Source of the DNA: an uncultured Faecalibacterium sp.
Lineage (GTDB): Bacteria > Bacillota > Clostridia > Oscillospirales > Ruminococcaceae
Assembly (NCBI GenBank): GCA_937907025.1
Contig: CALESJ010000014.1
Location: forward strand, 1-19,719
DNA: 19,719 nucleotides
Direction: 5' to 3'
The notes under the pieces are model-generated. The model worked only from the letters and a program-made list of their open reading frames with translations, had not been told where the DNA came from and did not search any database. Made by a program: the position numbers and the translations under genes. Position 1 is the stretch's first letter. The number at the start of each line of letters is the position of its first letter. This document shows, in pieces, positions 1 through 5,563 of the stretch.

Positions 1-28
1 TTATATCTCATCAAGTTTCTTTTGTCAA
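1..28 (-). promoter_or_regulatory. Leftward sigma-A promoter cut by the window edge
   Basis: On the minus strand a perfect -35 box TTGACA (23-28) is followed by a 17-base spacer and TATAA at 5-1; the sixth base of the -10 box is outside the window. An A-rich tract precedes the -35 box, like an UP element. Together with the second promoter at 115-143 this is the tandem arrangement usual for rRNA or other strongly expressed operons. The transcribed gene lies left of the window, so its identity is inference. Confidence 0.6.
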
Positions 29-114
29 GCACTTTTTTGAGATTTTTTTGAGCTGCGAAGCTCTTTCGAACTTCCTTTTTCAGCGCCTGCCGTCCCTCGC
101 GGAACGGTTTATTT

Positions 115-143
115 ATAATACCATTCAAAGTCTGATTTGTCAA
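115..143 (-). promoter_or_regulatory. Upstream leftward sigma-A promoter of a tandem pair
   Basis: The minus strand carries TTGACA (138-143), a 17-base spacer and TATTAT (115-120). A-tracts lie upstream at about 150-175, as in UP elements. The spacing of about 115 bases to the promoter at 1-28 resembles the P1/P2 pair of an rrn operon. It is divergent from the CoaX-like gene. Confidence 0.65.
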
Positions 144-201
144 CAGGTTTTTCGGGATTTTTTTACTTTTCTTTTCAAATTCTGTTACAAACCCTTTTCA
201 A

Positions 202-230
202 TTGCTTTTTGCCTCCTTTTATAGTAGTAT
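202..230 (+). promoter_or_regulatory. Possible promoter of the CoaX-like gene
   Basis: TTGCTT (202-207), a 17-base spacer and TAGTAT (225-230) sit about 70 bases before the chosen start at 300. Each box matches the sigma-A consensus only in part, so this is a weak call. Confidence 0.3.
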
Positions 231-299
231 TACGGTAGAAACGAAAGATCGTTGAACGTATTACCTTTCCTATATATAAAGAAGGCAGGAGGCCTTGCC

Positions 300-1079
300 A
301 TGCTGTTGGCATTGAATATCGGCAACTCAAACATTACCTTTGGCGCCTACGCTCCGGACGGCAAGCTGGCGTTTTCATCCCGACTGTATGCGGATACTTC
401 TCTCAGTTCGGACGAGCTGTGCTACAAGATTATCAATATGCTGGACCTGTACGGTGCCGGGCCAAAGGACATTGAGGCTGTCATTCTAGCCAGTGTGGTG
501 CCGGTTCTTACCGGTCGCCTGCGGGAGGCCCTGCAAAAGATGACCCAGGCCCCCATCATGGAAGTGGGCCCCGGCTTGAAGAGCGGGGTACGCATCCGGA
601 TGGACAACCCGGCGCAGCTGGGCGCCGAGCTTTTGTGCGCTGTGGTAGGCGCACTGCGCCTGCACAAGCCACCCTTGTTGGTAATGAACATGGATACGGC
701 CACTACCCTGCTGGCCGTGGACCGCGAGGGCAGTCTTGTAGGCGGCGTAATTTTGCCGGGGCCGCAACTTTCCATGGCCGCTCTGGTCAAAAACACGGCC
801 CAGTTGCCTCAGGTAGCGCTGGAGAACACGCCTAAGCGCCTGTTGGGCACCAACACCACCGACTGCCTGCACAGCGGCATGGTGAACGGCACTGCCGCCA
901 TGCTGGACGCCATGGCCGCCAAGGTGCGCGGCGAACTGCAAGCCCCCGATGCGCCGGTTATCGCCACCGGCACCCTGCCTGCCAGCATTCGGACCGCCTG
1001 CGAAACCGAACTGGAATACCGCGACACTTTGATTCTGGACGGTCTGTTCGCCATTTGGCAACGCAACACCCGCCGCTGA
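300..1079 (+). CDS. coaX: CoaX-family (type III pantothenate kinase-like) protein with altered active site
   Basis: Type III pantothenate kinases phosphorylate pantothenate in the first step of coenzyme A synthesis in the cytoplasm. The 259-residue length is normal for the family. The start at 300 is preferred over 252 because GGCAGGAGG lies just before it and the protein then opens MLLALNIGNSN, matching the family N-terminus. The family blocks are visible: NIGNSN (6-11), ASVVP (64-68), GAELL (108-112), MDTATT (131-136), GGVILPG (148-154) and VNGT (195-198). From memory of the Thermotoga maritima enzyme, the catalytic acids are Asp6, Asp105 and Asp125. Here the matching positions are Asn6, Glu110 and Asn130, and the Arg after GAD is Leu. 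The family assignment is solid, but kinase activity is doubtful. It could be a regulatory or diverged paralogue. Confidence 0.85.
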   Translation: MLLALNIGNSNITFGAYAPDGKLAFSSRLYADTSLSSDELCYKIINMLDLYGAGPKDIEAVILASVVPVLTGRLREALQKMTQAPIMEVGPGLKSGVRIRMDNPAQLGAELLCAVVGALRLHKPPLLVMNMDTATTLLAVDREGSLVGGVILPGPQLSMAALVKNTAQLPQVALENTPKRLLGTNTTDCLHSGMVNGTAAMLDAMAAKVRGELQAPDAPVIATGTLPASIRTACETELEYRDTLILDGLFAIWQRNTRR

Positions 1080-1087
1080 CGGAGATT

Positions 1088-1113
1088 CGGCAAAATCTAT
1101 TTGCATTTTGCCG
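1088..1113 (+). terminator. Hairpin after the CoaX-like gene
   Basis: A perfect 9-bp inverted repeat, CGGCAAAAT (1088-1096) and ATTTTGCCG (1105-1113), has an 8-base loop. It begins nine bases after the stop codon. There is no clear T-run, and the right arm overlaps the -35 box of the next promoter, so termination is uncertain. Confidence 0.4.
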
Positions 1114-1129
1114 ATGAATCTGCTATAAT
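1101..1129 (+). promoter_or_regulatory. Strong sigma-A promoter of the broken tRNA-Arg
   Basis: TTGCAT (1101-1106), a 17-base spacer and a perfect TATAAT (1124-1129) lie about 48 bases before the tRNA 5' half at 1177. It is the expected promoter of a tRNA gene that is now truncated. Confidence 0.75.
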
Positions 1130-1176
1130 ATTTTGTATCGGTCCGGTAATACATCGTTCCGTTATATAAAACACGT

Positions 1177-1215
1177 GCGGTCGTAGCTCAGCCGGATAGA
1201 GCGTTGGACTCCGAC
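1177..1215 (+). pseudogene. 5' half of a tRNA-Arg(CCG), truncated after the anticodon loop
   Basis: The 39 bases fold as the first half of a tRNA: acceptor strand GCGGTCG, TA, D arm GCTC/GAGC fully paired, a 5' anticodon strand TTGGA, and the loop CTCCGAC with anticodon CCG. The expected continuation TCCAA is missing; AACTGTGG follows. No acceptor 3' strand or T arm is present. The break at the end of the anticodon loop is typical of integrase crossover in a tRNA gene. It retains a strong promoter at 1101-1129. Confidence 0.75.
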
Positions 1216-1379
1216 AACTGTGGCACGTTAGGCAGTCGGCCAATTTTTCCGCGCAGCAGCGCAAGAAACCAGCCCACTAGTCCGGTGGTTTCTGGTAGAC
1301 TGACCACGAATTGACCACCAACCTATTTTTTACAATTTCATACAATGAATCTCGTCCCAGCGGCGATTTTCATACATGT
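1216..1379 (+). other. Attachment-site-like scar between two tRNA-Arg copies
   Basis: This 164-base stretch has no gene. It contains a hairpin with 8-base arms AGAAACCA and TGGTTTCT (about 1264-1293) around an ACTAGT core. It also contains a direct repeat TGACCAC at 1301-1307 and 1312-1318, an 11-bp period that could be arm-type integrase sites. Lying between a tRNA 5' half and a whole tRNA, it is best read as the remnant of an integrated element or its attachment site. That reading is inference. Confidence 0.45.
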
Positions 1380-1456
1380 GCGGTTGTAGCTCAGCTGGAT
1401 AGATCGTTCGGCTCCGACCCGAAAGGCCGCAGGTTCGAATCCTGTCAGCCGCACCA
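1380..1456 (+). tRNA. tRNA-Arg(CCG), CCA encoded
   Basis: The 77 bases fold into a complete cloverleaf. The acceptor stem is GCGGTTG with CAGCCGC (one T-G wobble), the anticodon stem TTCGG with CCGAA, and the loop CTCCGAC with anticodon CCG at 1414-1416. The variable loop is AGGCC and the T arm GCAGG/TTCGAAT/CCTGT; discriminator A and encoded CCA follow. The D stem GCTC/GATC carries one C11-T24 mismatch, where the truncated upstream copy has normal GAGC. An intrinsic terminator follows at once. It reads CGG codons. Confidence 0.88.
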
Positions 1457-1495
1457 AACTCCTCCAGATGGATATCATCCGGAGGAGTTTTTATT
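1457..1495 (+). terminator. Intrinsic terminator of tRNA-Arg
   Basis: ACTCCTCC (1458-1465) pairs with GGAGGAGT (1481-1488), with a further GATG/CATC pairing inside, followed by a T-run to 1493. It sits directly after the CCA end. Confidence 0.85.
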
Positions 1496-1559
1496 TACCT
1501 TTAAGAAGGAGTATGAGTACTGGAGTACCTGTAAGACAAACCAGCAGGAGATGTTATTA

Positions 1560-2639
1560 ATGGATAGGGAAAAATATAAGAAACTACTGCATAGTATTTT
1601 TATGCCTGGTACCCTAACAATGGAAGAAAGAAACAAGCGTTATCAGCCAATTATCGACTTTCTTCAAACAGAAATTCCACCGTCATTATATCGGTATCGC
1701 TCTTGTGGGGAGTTGTCTTTTGGTGCTTTTTCCGAGGATCAACTATGGTTTTCTAAACCAAAAGTGATGAATGATGACTTTGACGCCCTTATTTCTTATG
1801 ATGAAGAAATCATCAATAGACAAATAACAGAAAACTTTCAACGAGTTTTACAAATTGCAACTGCGATTAGAAACGGAGAAGTTGTTCCCGAACCGATTAA
1901 GCGAGTCCTACCTCAGATGGAAACAGTAGAAAAAAATATCCTTCAAACCCCAACAGATGATATCCAAACCCGTCTTGCAGAAGGGGAGCAAGTTTTTCAA
2001 AAACGTGCAAAAACAGATTTACCTCCACTATCAACACTAATTCAAGATAATATAAAAATAGCATGCTTTTCAGAATCCATTGAGTCCGCATTAATGTGGG
2101 GGCACTATGCAGACAACAGTCGCGGTTTTGCAATCGCTTATGATTTTCGCAACTTTCAGTATCCCAAGTGTAATTCCCCCCTCTTAAGCGGAGAAGATTT
2201 TAACCTATTCCCCGTTGTATATAGTGATGAAAGATTTGATGCAACCGAGTATATTAGTTGGCTTTGGCAACAGAAGATGTTCCACGAAATCAACGGTTTT
2301 ACCGAAGATCAGAAAGCACTTTTTAAAAAACTATTTCCTTGTCCGGATGACTTTATGGCGACTAAAATTATCCTCCACAAGTCCAACGAATGGGCACCGG
2401 AAAAAGAGTGGCGAATGATCTACTCCTCTTTGCGTTCAGATATTCAAAATCAAGAATACTCTTTTGGCATCAAGAAGCCGGTTGCTATTTATCTGGGAAG
2501 AAGAATCAAGCCAATCAATCAAAAAATTTTACTCTCCATTGCAAAAGAAAAAGCCATACCAGTCTATAAAATGGAGCTTGCTCCAAATACATACGCTTTA
2601 AAGCCGAAGCTGATACAAGGCGACCAAGATAATCACTAG
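1560..2639 (+). CDS. DUF2971 domain-containing protein
   Basis: This 359-residue soluble protein has the DUF2971 pattern: LYRYRS (about 43-48), LWFSKP followed by NDDFDA (about 62-76), a central FSES...LMWGHYAD...GFAIAYDF block (about 171-196) and EKEWRMIY (about 280-287). The molecular function of the family is not established; members are frequent in accessory and defence-rich DNA. The start at 1560 has AGGAG nine bases upstream. The reading frame stays open back to 1311, but that extension runs through the tRNA and is an artefact. The gene is AT-rich (about 33% GC in the 60-base line at 2041), unlike its neighbours, and lies just after a tRNA, so it is probably acquired cargo. It is monocistronic with its own terminator. 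Confidence 0.8.
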   Translation: MDREKYKKLLHSIFMPGTLTMEERNKRYQPIIDFLQTEIPPSLYRYRSCGELSFGAFSEDQLWFSKPKVMNDDFDALISYDEEIINRQITENFQRVLQIATAIRNGEVVPEPIKRVLPQMETVEKNILQTPTDDIQTRLAEGEQVFQKRAKTDLPPLSTLIQDNIKIACFSESIESALMWGHYADNSRGFAIAYDFRNFQYPKCNSPLLSGEDFNLFPVVYSDERFDATEYISWLWQQKMFHEINGFTEDQKALFKKLFPCPDDFMATKIILHKSNEWAPEKEWRMIYSSLRSDIQNQEYSFGIKKPVAIYLGRRIKPINQKILLSIAKEKAIPVYKMELAPNTYALKPKLIQGDQDNH

Positions 2640-2648
2640 GTGTAAAAG

Positions 2649-2695
2649 AATGCGGTAGTCTCTCAAGAAGAGAAAACCGCATTTTTTATTTTTTT
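2649..2695 (+). terminator. Intrinsic terminator of the DUF2971 gene
   Basis: AATGCGG (2649-2655) pairs with CCGCATT (2677-2683), with an inner TCTCT/AGAGA pairing, followed by a long T-rich tract to 2695. It begins nine bases after the stop codon. Confidence 0.85.
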
Positions 2696-2782
2696 CGATA
2701 CTGGCCTATAAAATACGGTTGTGCTGCCCTTGGGGGCTTTTACTTTCCATAATAGATAACGGAACTCATAATCACAAATCTG

Positions 2783-3259
2783 CTATCCAGCAACATTCCA
2801 GATTTTTAGACCGTTCGCCTCCGCATACCGCAGTGTATATGCCGTACCGCCAGTAGCTCTCGTACAGTAACCGATACAGTAGGCTGAGCCGTCCACCAGA
2901 CGCCGGTCACGGGCCAGAAAGGCCTCACGGCTGGGGGCGTCGCAGCAGTAGACCACCTTATCGACCCCGGATTCAATCCGCGCAGCGCGGGCCTGCTGGG
3001 CCGCTGTCCAGCGGCTTTGGTAGTCACGGAACGGCAGCACCAGGATCACCCGAATTTGCGGATACTTCCCACGCAGTTCCAGCAATTTTTCCGCGATCAG
3101 AGTATCAAAACCCAGTGCGCCGCCCACCCCGAAATATCGGACCCCCTGCTCCAGTAAAGGAATCAGATGTTCCTGCACCCGCCGCCAGATAGATTCCTCC
3201 TCCCCTGCAGGCAGATGACGGTGGCCGGTAAAACAGCAAGTTTGTGCGCGTTTGTCCAT
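2783..3259 (-). CDS. SLOG-fold DUF1273 (YpsA-like) protein
   Basis: The 158-residue protein opens with CCFTGHRHLP and carries the glycine-rich FGVGGALGFDTLIAE segment (about 56-70), followed by LVLPFRDYQSRW. These are marks of the DUF1273/YpsA branch of the SLOG superfamily, Rossmann-like proteins thought to bind nucleotide-derived ligands. The family is often named in nucleotide-signalling and defence contexts, but no specific activity is assigned here. The start at 3259 is chosen because GAGGAGG lies seven bases before it; the longer frame to 3280 has no such site. It is divergent from a small ribbon-helix-helix gene and shares a 103-base, dyad-rich control region with it, so that regulator may control both. 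Confidence 0.82.
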   Translation of the reverse strand: MDKRAQTCCFTGHRHLPAGEEESIWRRVQEHLIPLLEQGVRYFGVGGALGFDTLIAEKLLELRGKYPQIRVILVLPFRDYQSRWTAAQQARAARIESGVDKVVYCCDAPSREAFLARDRRLVDGSAYCIGYCTRATGGTAYTLRYAEANGLKIWNVAG

Positions 3260-3275
3260 GAAAATCCTCCTCAAC

Positions 3276-3323
3276 CACATTGAGTATTACATATTTGTAA
3301 TATATAAATAATACACCAATGTG
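3276..3323 (+). promoter_or_regulatory. Promoter with nested dyad operators between SLOG and RHH genes
   Basis: TTGAGT (3280-3285), a 17-base spacer and TATAAA (3303-3308) form a rightward promoter for the RHH gene. The spacer is almost wholly the palindrome TATTACA-TATT-TGTAATA (3285-3302). An outer imperfect dyad, CACATTG (3276-3282) and CAATGTG (3317-3323), with GTATTA (3284-3289) and TAATAC (3309-3314), surrounds it. A dimeric regulator bound here would block the promoter, which fits autoregulation by the RHH protein. Confidence 0.6.
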
Positions 3324-3362
3324 CGCCATAATAACTACAACAAAATGCACGGGAGGTACACG

Positions 3363-3560
3363 ATGGCGCAGGAGGATAAATTTATTGTGCCGCAGCGCAA
3401 ACCCGCGGTAGGAAAGTCCACGGTGGTATCGGTGCGGCTGCCCGACACCATGCTGGCGAAGCTGGAGGACGTAGCGTCCAAAACAGGCCGTTCCCGCAAT
3501 GAGCTTGTGCAGATGTGTATCGACTATGCGCTGGCTCGGCTGGAGATCACCGAAGAATAA
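3363..3560 (+). CDS. Ribbon-helix-helix (CopG-type) DNA-binding protein
   Basis: This 65-residue protein has a disordered N-terminus (1-20), then a beta-strand STVVSVRLPDTM, helix LAKLEDVASKTG, and SRNELVQMCIDYALARLE. That is the classic RHH/CopG order, in which the strand pairs in a dimer and contacts the DNA major groove. GGGAGG lies six bases upstream of the ATG at 3363; the longer frame from 3321 has no ribosome binding site and overlaps the operator. It is divergent from the SLOG gene with a dyad operator between, so autoregulation is likely. It could be the antitoxin-like regulator of an unrecognised pair, but no small toxin gene is adjacent. Confidence 0.85.
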   Translation: MAQEDKFIVPQRKPAVGKSTVVSVRLPDTMLAKLEDVASKTGRSRNELVQMCIDYALARLEITEE

Positions 3561-3565
3561 AAAAC

Positions 3566-3610
3566 AGGCAGGCATCCTCATTTTGAGAATACCTGCCATT
3601 TTCCTTTTTA
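3566..3610 (+). terminator. Intrinsic terminator after the RHH gene
   Basis: GGCAGG (3567-3572) pairs with CCTGCC (3592-3597), with an inner CTC/GAG pairing around ATTTT, followed by a T-rich tail. A-rich sequence on the other side means it may also stop leftward transcripts from the convergent DUF6998-like gene. Confidence 0.75.
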
Positions 3611-3663
3611 TGGGATATTTTCGTTTAGAAGGGCGAACTTCCCTGTGGGCCGTCCAGCACCTT

Positions 3664-4122
3664 TCAAAGAGATTGCGGCAGCCGCTTGTCCATCGGGACT
3701 TCCGCCTGCAGCTTGCGTAGCGCCGCCAGTGAGATAGGCCGCTGACCGTTCTTCTGCATTTTTCCGCAGTGCTCCCAGGCCAGTGCGCCGGGACCATTAT
3801 ATTCCTCGGTAAAGGTGCCATCGTGGTGAATTTTCATCACAAGCAGCCAATCCGGTTTGCTGGACAGGGCCACCCGGTTAATCTGGGTGGCCTTGATTTG
3901 TACGAGACGACCGTCGGGGGCTTTGGCATCGTGGGTTTCTGCAGACGCCTCAAACAGTTCCAGCCCATACCAGCTGGCTGCCAAGGCTTCCCCGATGCTG
4001 CCGACCATGTGGCCGTCCGGCGTGTAGTGTCTGCCGGGAAAAAGCTGCTCCAGCTCCCGGGAGATGGCATACAGTGCCTTGATCCTTTCGGCCACCGATG
4101 TCTGCAAAGAAACAGGGGCCAT
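3664..4122 (-). CDS. DUF6998-like protein, possible PD-(D/E)XK nuclease fold
   Basis: The 152-residue protein has the pattern GSIGEALAASWYGLEL (about 42-57), then HDAKAPDGRLVQIKAT (about 64-79) and PDWLLVMKI. This matches what I recall as DUF6998. The spacing of a conserved Glu (GEA), an Asp (HDA or DG) and QIK resembles the catalytic E-D-(E/Q)xK layout of restriction-endonuclease-like folds, but activity is inference. The start at 4122 follows AAGGAAGGA; the longer frame to 4224 overlaps the upstream gene's coding end. It starts two bases after the stop of the MazG/HhH-GPD fusion, so it is the last gene of that operon and may act in the same DNA-maintenance or defence role. Confidence 0.65.
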   Translation of the reverse strand: MAPVSLQTSVAERIKALYAISRELEQLFPGRHYTPDGHMVGSIGEALAASWYGLELFEASAETHDAKAPDGRLVQIKATQINRVALSSKPDWLLVMKIHHDGTFTEEYNGPGALAWEHCGKMQKNGQRPISLAALRKLQAEVPMDKRLPQSL

Positions 4123-4124
4123 CT

Positions 4125-5186
4125 TTATCCTTCCTTTCTGGTACAAAACCCGCGCACAACACAAGCATCGCAATGTGGAGTGGCTGTGCAGATCTCCCCA
4201 TAATGACTGGCGCAGTAGCTCCAAAGAATGCTGTCGATCTCCACCATAGGCAGATGCAGCTGCTCGCTCATTTTTCGGACGATAGCCACAGCCTCGGAGA
4301 CACCGGCCTGTTCCCGCTCGGATTCCCCCATGCGGTCGGCACCAAGAAACCGGCAGACGTGAATGTCGGGCTTGACCCCATCGATACCCACATTGCGCAG
4401 ATATTCCCAGGCAAGGGCCGGGCCGATGCCATATAACTTGTGTGTCCCTGCGGCAAGGTCCCGGACGATGGCCTCCGGCGGCGCCGAGGTCACATAGGCA
4501 TCCAGGCTGCCATATTCCGCAGCGATCCGCCGAAGCCGTTCAATGTTTTCTCCCAGATGGTTCATCTGGCGATTGGTACACTGACTGGCACAGGAAAGCT
4601 GTTTCAATCCTGCTGTAAAATAGCTGCCCTCCCGGGCCAGGATGGCCTGTTCATCATATTGGAAGAACAAATCGTTCACCTGAGGCAGCTTGGGGGCCAC
4701 ACGATGCCACTGGGTGTGGGCGCTCAACTGGGCATAAAGCAGCCCTCGCAGATGTTCCCGGAAAGAGAACACCTTGCCCTGCTGCCGCTGGCGGACCAGC
4801 TGGGGAAAGGTGGTGGAGTACAGCTTGCCGGATGCCTGCAGGAAATCCCGCATCACCAGCAAATAGCGGTAATCCTCTTTCTTGCGCACCGAAGTGAGCA
4901 GGATGCGTTTTTCAAACCCACCCCGCCGGGCAGCCTTGTCCGCCCGCAGCTGTTCCAGCTGCTCCGACGTCCAGCCCCGTGCCCGGACCACGGCCTGCAC
5001 CACCTCCAGCAGATCGGCCAATTCCTCCAGGGATTTGCTCTCCTGGTATTCCGCCAGCTCCTCGTTCAGCTTTTCGTCCAGCAGCTGGAGGTAGACTTCG
5101 TCGGATAGAATCTCCCAGGTACAGGTTTTGCCGTCTGCTTCGATGATCTCCGGGATGCGGTCCCGGACCAGTTTATGATATTGCAT
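4125..5186 (-). CDS. MazG-like pyrophosphohydrolase fused to an HhH-GPD (endonuclease III/MutY-like) glycosylase domain
   Basis: Residues 1-100 match the MazG-like/phosphoribosyl-ATP pyrophosphohydrolase type: HKLVRDRIPEII at the start, EELAEY (43-48) and EELADLLE (54-61) with metal-binding acids, and RRGGFEKRILL (88-98). Residues about 140-348 look like a base-excision glycosylase: a YAQLSAHTQ segment (151-159) like the LSxQxTD region, a helix-hairpin-helix YGIGPALAWEYL (252-263), KPDIHV (272-277) with the catalytic-type Asp274, and four cysteines (333, 339, 342, 348). The spacing C-X5-C-X2-C-X5-C resembles the 4Fe-4S loop of endonuclease III. The lyase lysine of endonuclease III is not present in the hairpin, so a monofunctional MutY-like glycosylase is more likely. 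Nucleotide cleansing and base removal in one chain is inference. It is translated 11 bases after the GNAT gene. Confidence 0.72.
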   Translation of the reverse strand: MQYHKLVRDRIPEIIEADGKTCTWEILSDEVYLQLLDEKLNEELAEYQESKSLEELADLLEVVQAVVRARGWTSEQLEQLRADKAARRGGFEKRILLTSVRKKEDYRYLLVMRDFLQASGKLYSTTFPQLVRQRQQGKVFSFREHLRGLLYAQLSAHTQWHRVAPKLPQVNDLFFQYDEQAILAREGSYFTAGLKQLSCASQCTNRQMNHLGENIERLRRIAAEYGSLDAYVTSAPPEAIVRDLAAGTHKLYGIGPALAWEYLRNVGIDGVKPDIHVCRFLGADRMGESEREQAGVSEAVAIVRKMSEQLHLPMVEIDSILWSYCASHYGEICTATPHCDACVVRGFCTRKEG

Positions 5187-5197
5187 GCTCTATCTCG

Positions 5198-5467
5198 TCA
5201 CCCCAACAAATCCTTCTCCTCGGGGTGCGTCTCAAACCAGTGCACAGCGTAAGAGCAGGTGGCCCTGGCCTTGCGGCCGTCCCGGCGCAGGGTATCGGCC
5301 ACCGCGCGCAGAAGCTGTCCGGCGATTCCCTGTCCCCGCAGAGAACCGTCCACAAAGGTATGGTTGATGACGGCAACCCCCTCCCGTTCCGGGAAAGTCA
5401 CCTCCGCCAGCAGCTTTCCTGTTTCATCCGTGGCAAAAATCCGGCCGGGTTCTTTGCGAAACTCCAT
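5198..5467 (-). CDS. Small GNAT-family N-acetyltransferase (COG2388/YidJ-like)
   Basis: This 89-residue single-domain protein contains AEVTFPE, AVINHTFVDGSLRGQGIAGQLL and a closing CSYAVHWFETHPE. RGQGIAG is the acetyl-CoA pyrophosphate-binding loop. Length and motifs match the short COG2388 acetyltransferases, whose substrates are mostly unknown. The start at 5467 is chosen for the AGAGGTGATAA site before it; the longer frame to 5515 runs into a hairpin. It is the first gene of the leftward operon with the MazG/HhH-GPD fusion and the DUF6998-like gene. Confidence 0.82.
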   Translation of the reverse strand: MEFRKEPGRIFATDETGKLLAEVTFPEREGVAVINHTFVDGSLRGQGIAGQLLRAVADTLRRDGRKARATCSYAVHWFETHPEEKDLLG

Positions 5468-5514
5468 AATTATCACCTCTGCCCTCAGTGTAGCAAAGAA
5501 ATCTGGCAAGAGCA

Positions 5515-5553
5515 ACCGCCATATTCCTGCTGCTTTGTCAGGAATATGGCGGT
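5515..5553 (-). terminator. Long hairpin between the first integrase and the GNAT operon
   Basis: A perfect 15-bp inverted repeat (arms 5515-5529 and 5539-5553, beginning ACCGCCATATTCCTG) has a 9-base loop. It lies eleven bases beyond the integrase stop. The following minus-strand sequence TTGCTCTTG is only moderately T-rich. It is most likely the integrase terminator. It also marks the left edge of the island, so a role as recombination or structural site cannot be excluded. Confidence 0.65.
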
Positions 5554-5563
5554 GCGGATTTAT

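Noticed and set aside
486..1154. Long minus-strand frame opposite the CoaX-like gene
   Set aside because: It is a shadow of the CoaX-like coding frame, rich in Gln, His and Gly, with no family pattern or good ribosome binding site.
1311..1559. N-terminal extension of the DUF2971 gene
   Set aside because: The extension translates the tRNA-Arg and its terminator; a well-spaced AGGAG supports the start at 1560.
1513..1560. 15-codon leader frame whose TAA overlaps the DUF2971 ATG
   Set aside because: The GGAG before it is only one base from the ATG, too close for good initiation, and the peptide has no recognisable pattern. Coupling is possible but unsupported.
4440..5108. 222-codon plus-strand frame opposite the MazG/HhH-GPD fusion
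   Set aside because: It is antisense to a gene with clear domain motifs and has no family resemblance of its own.
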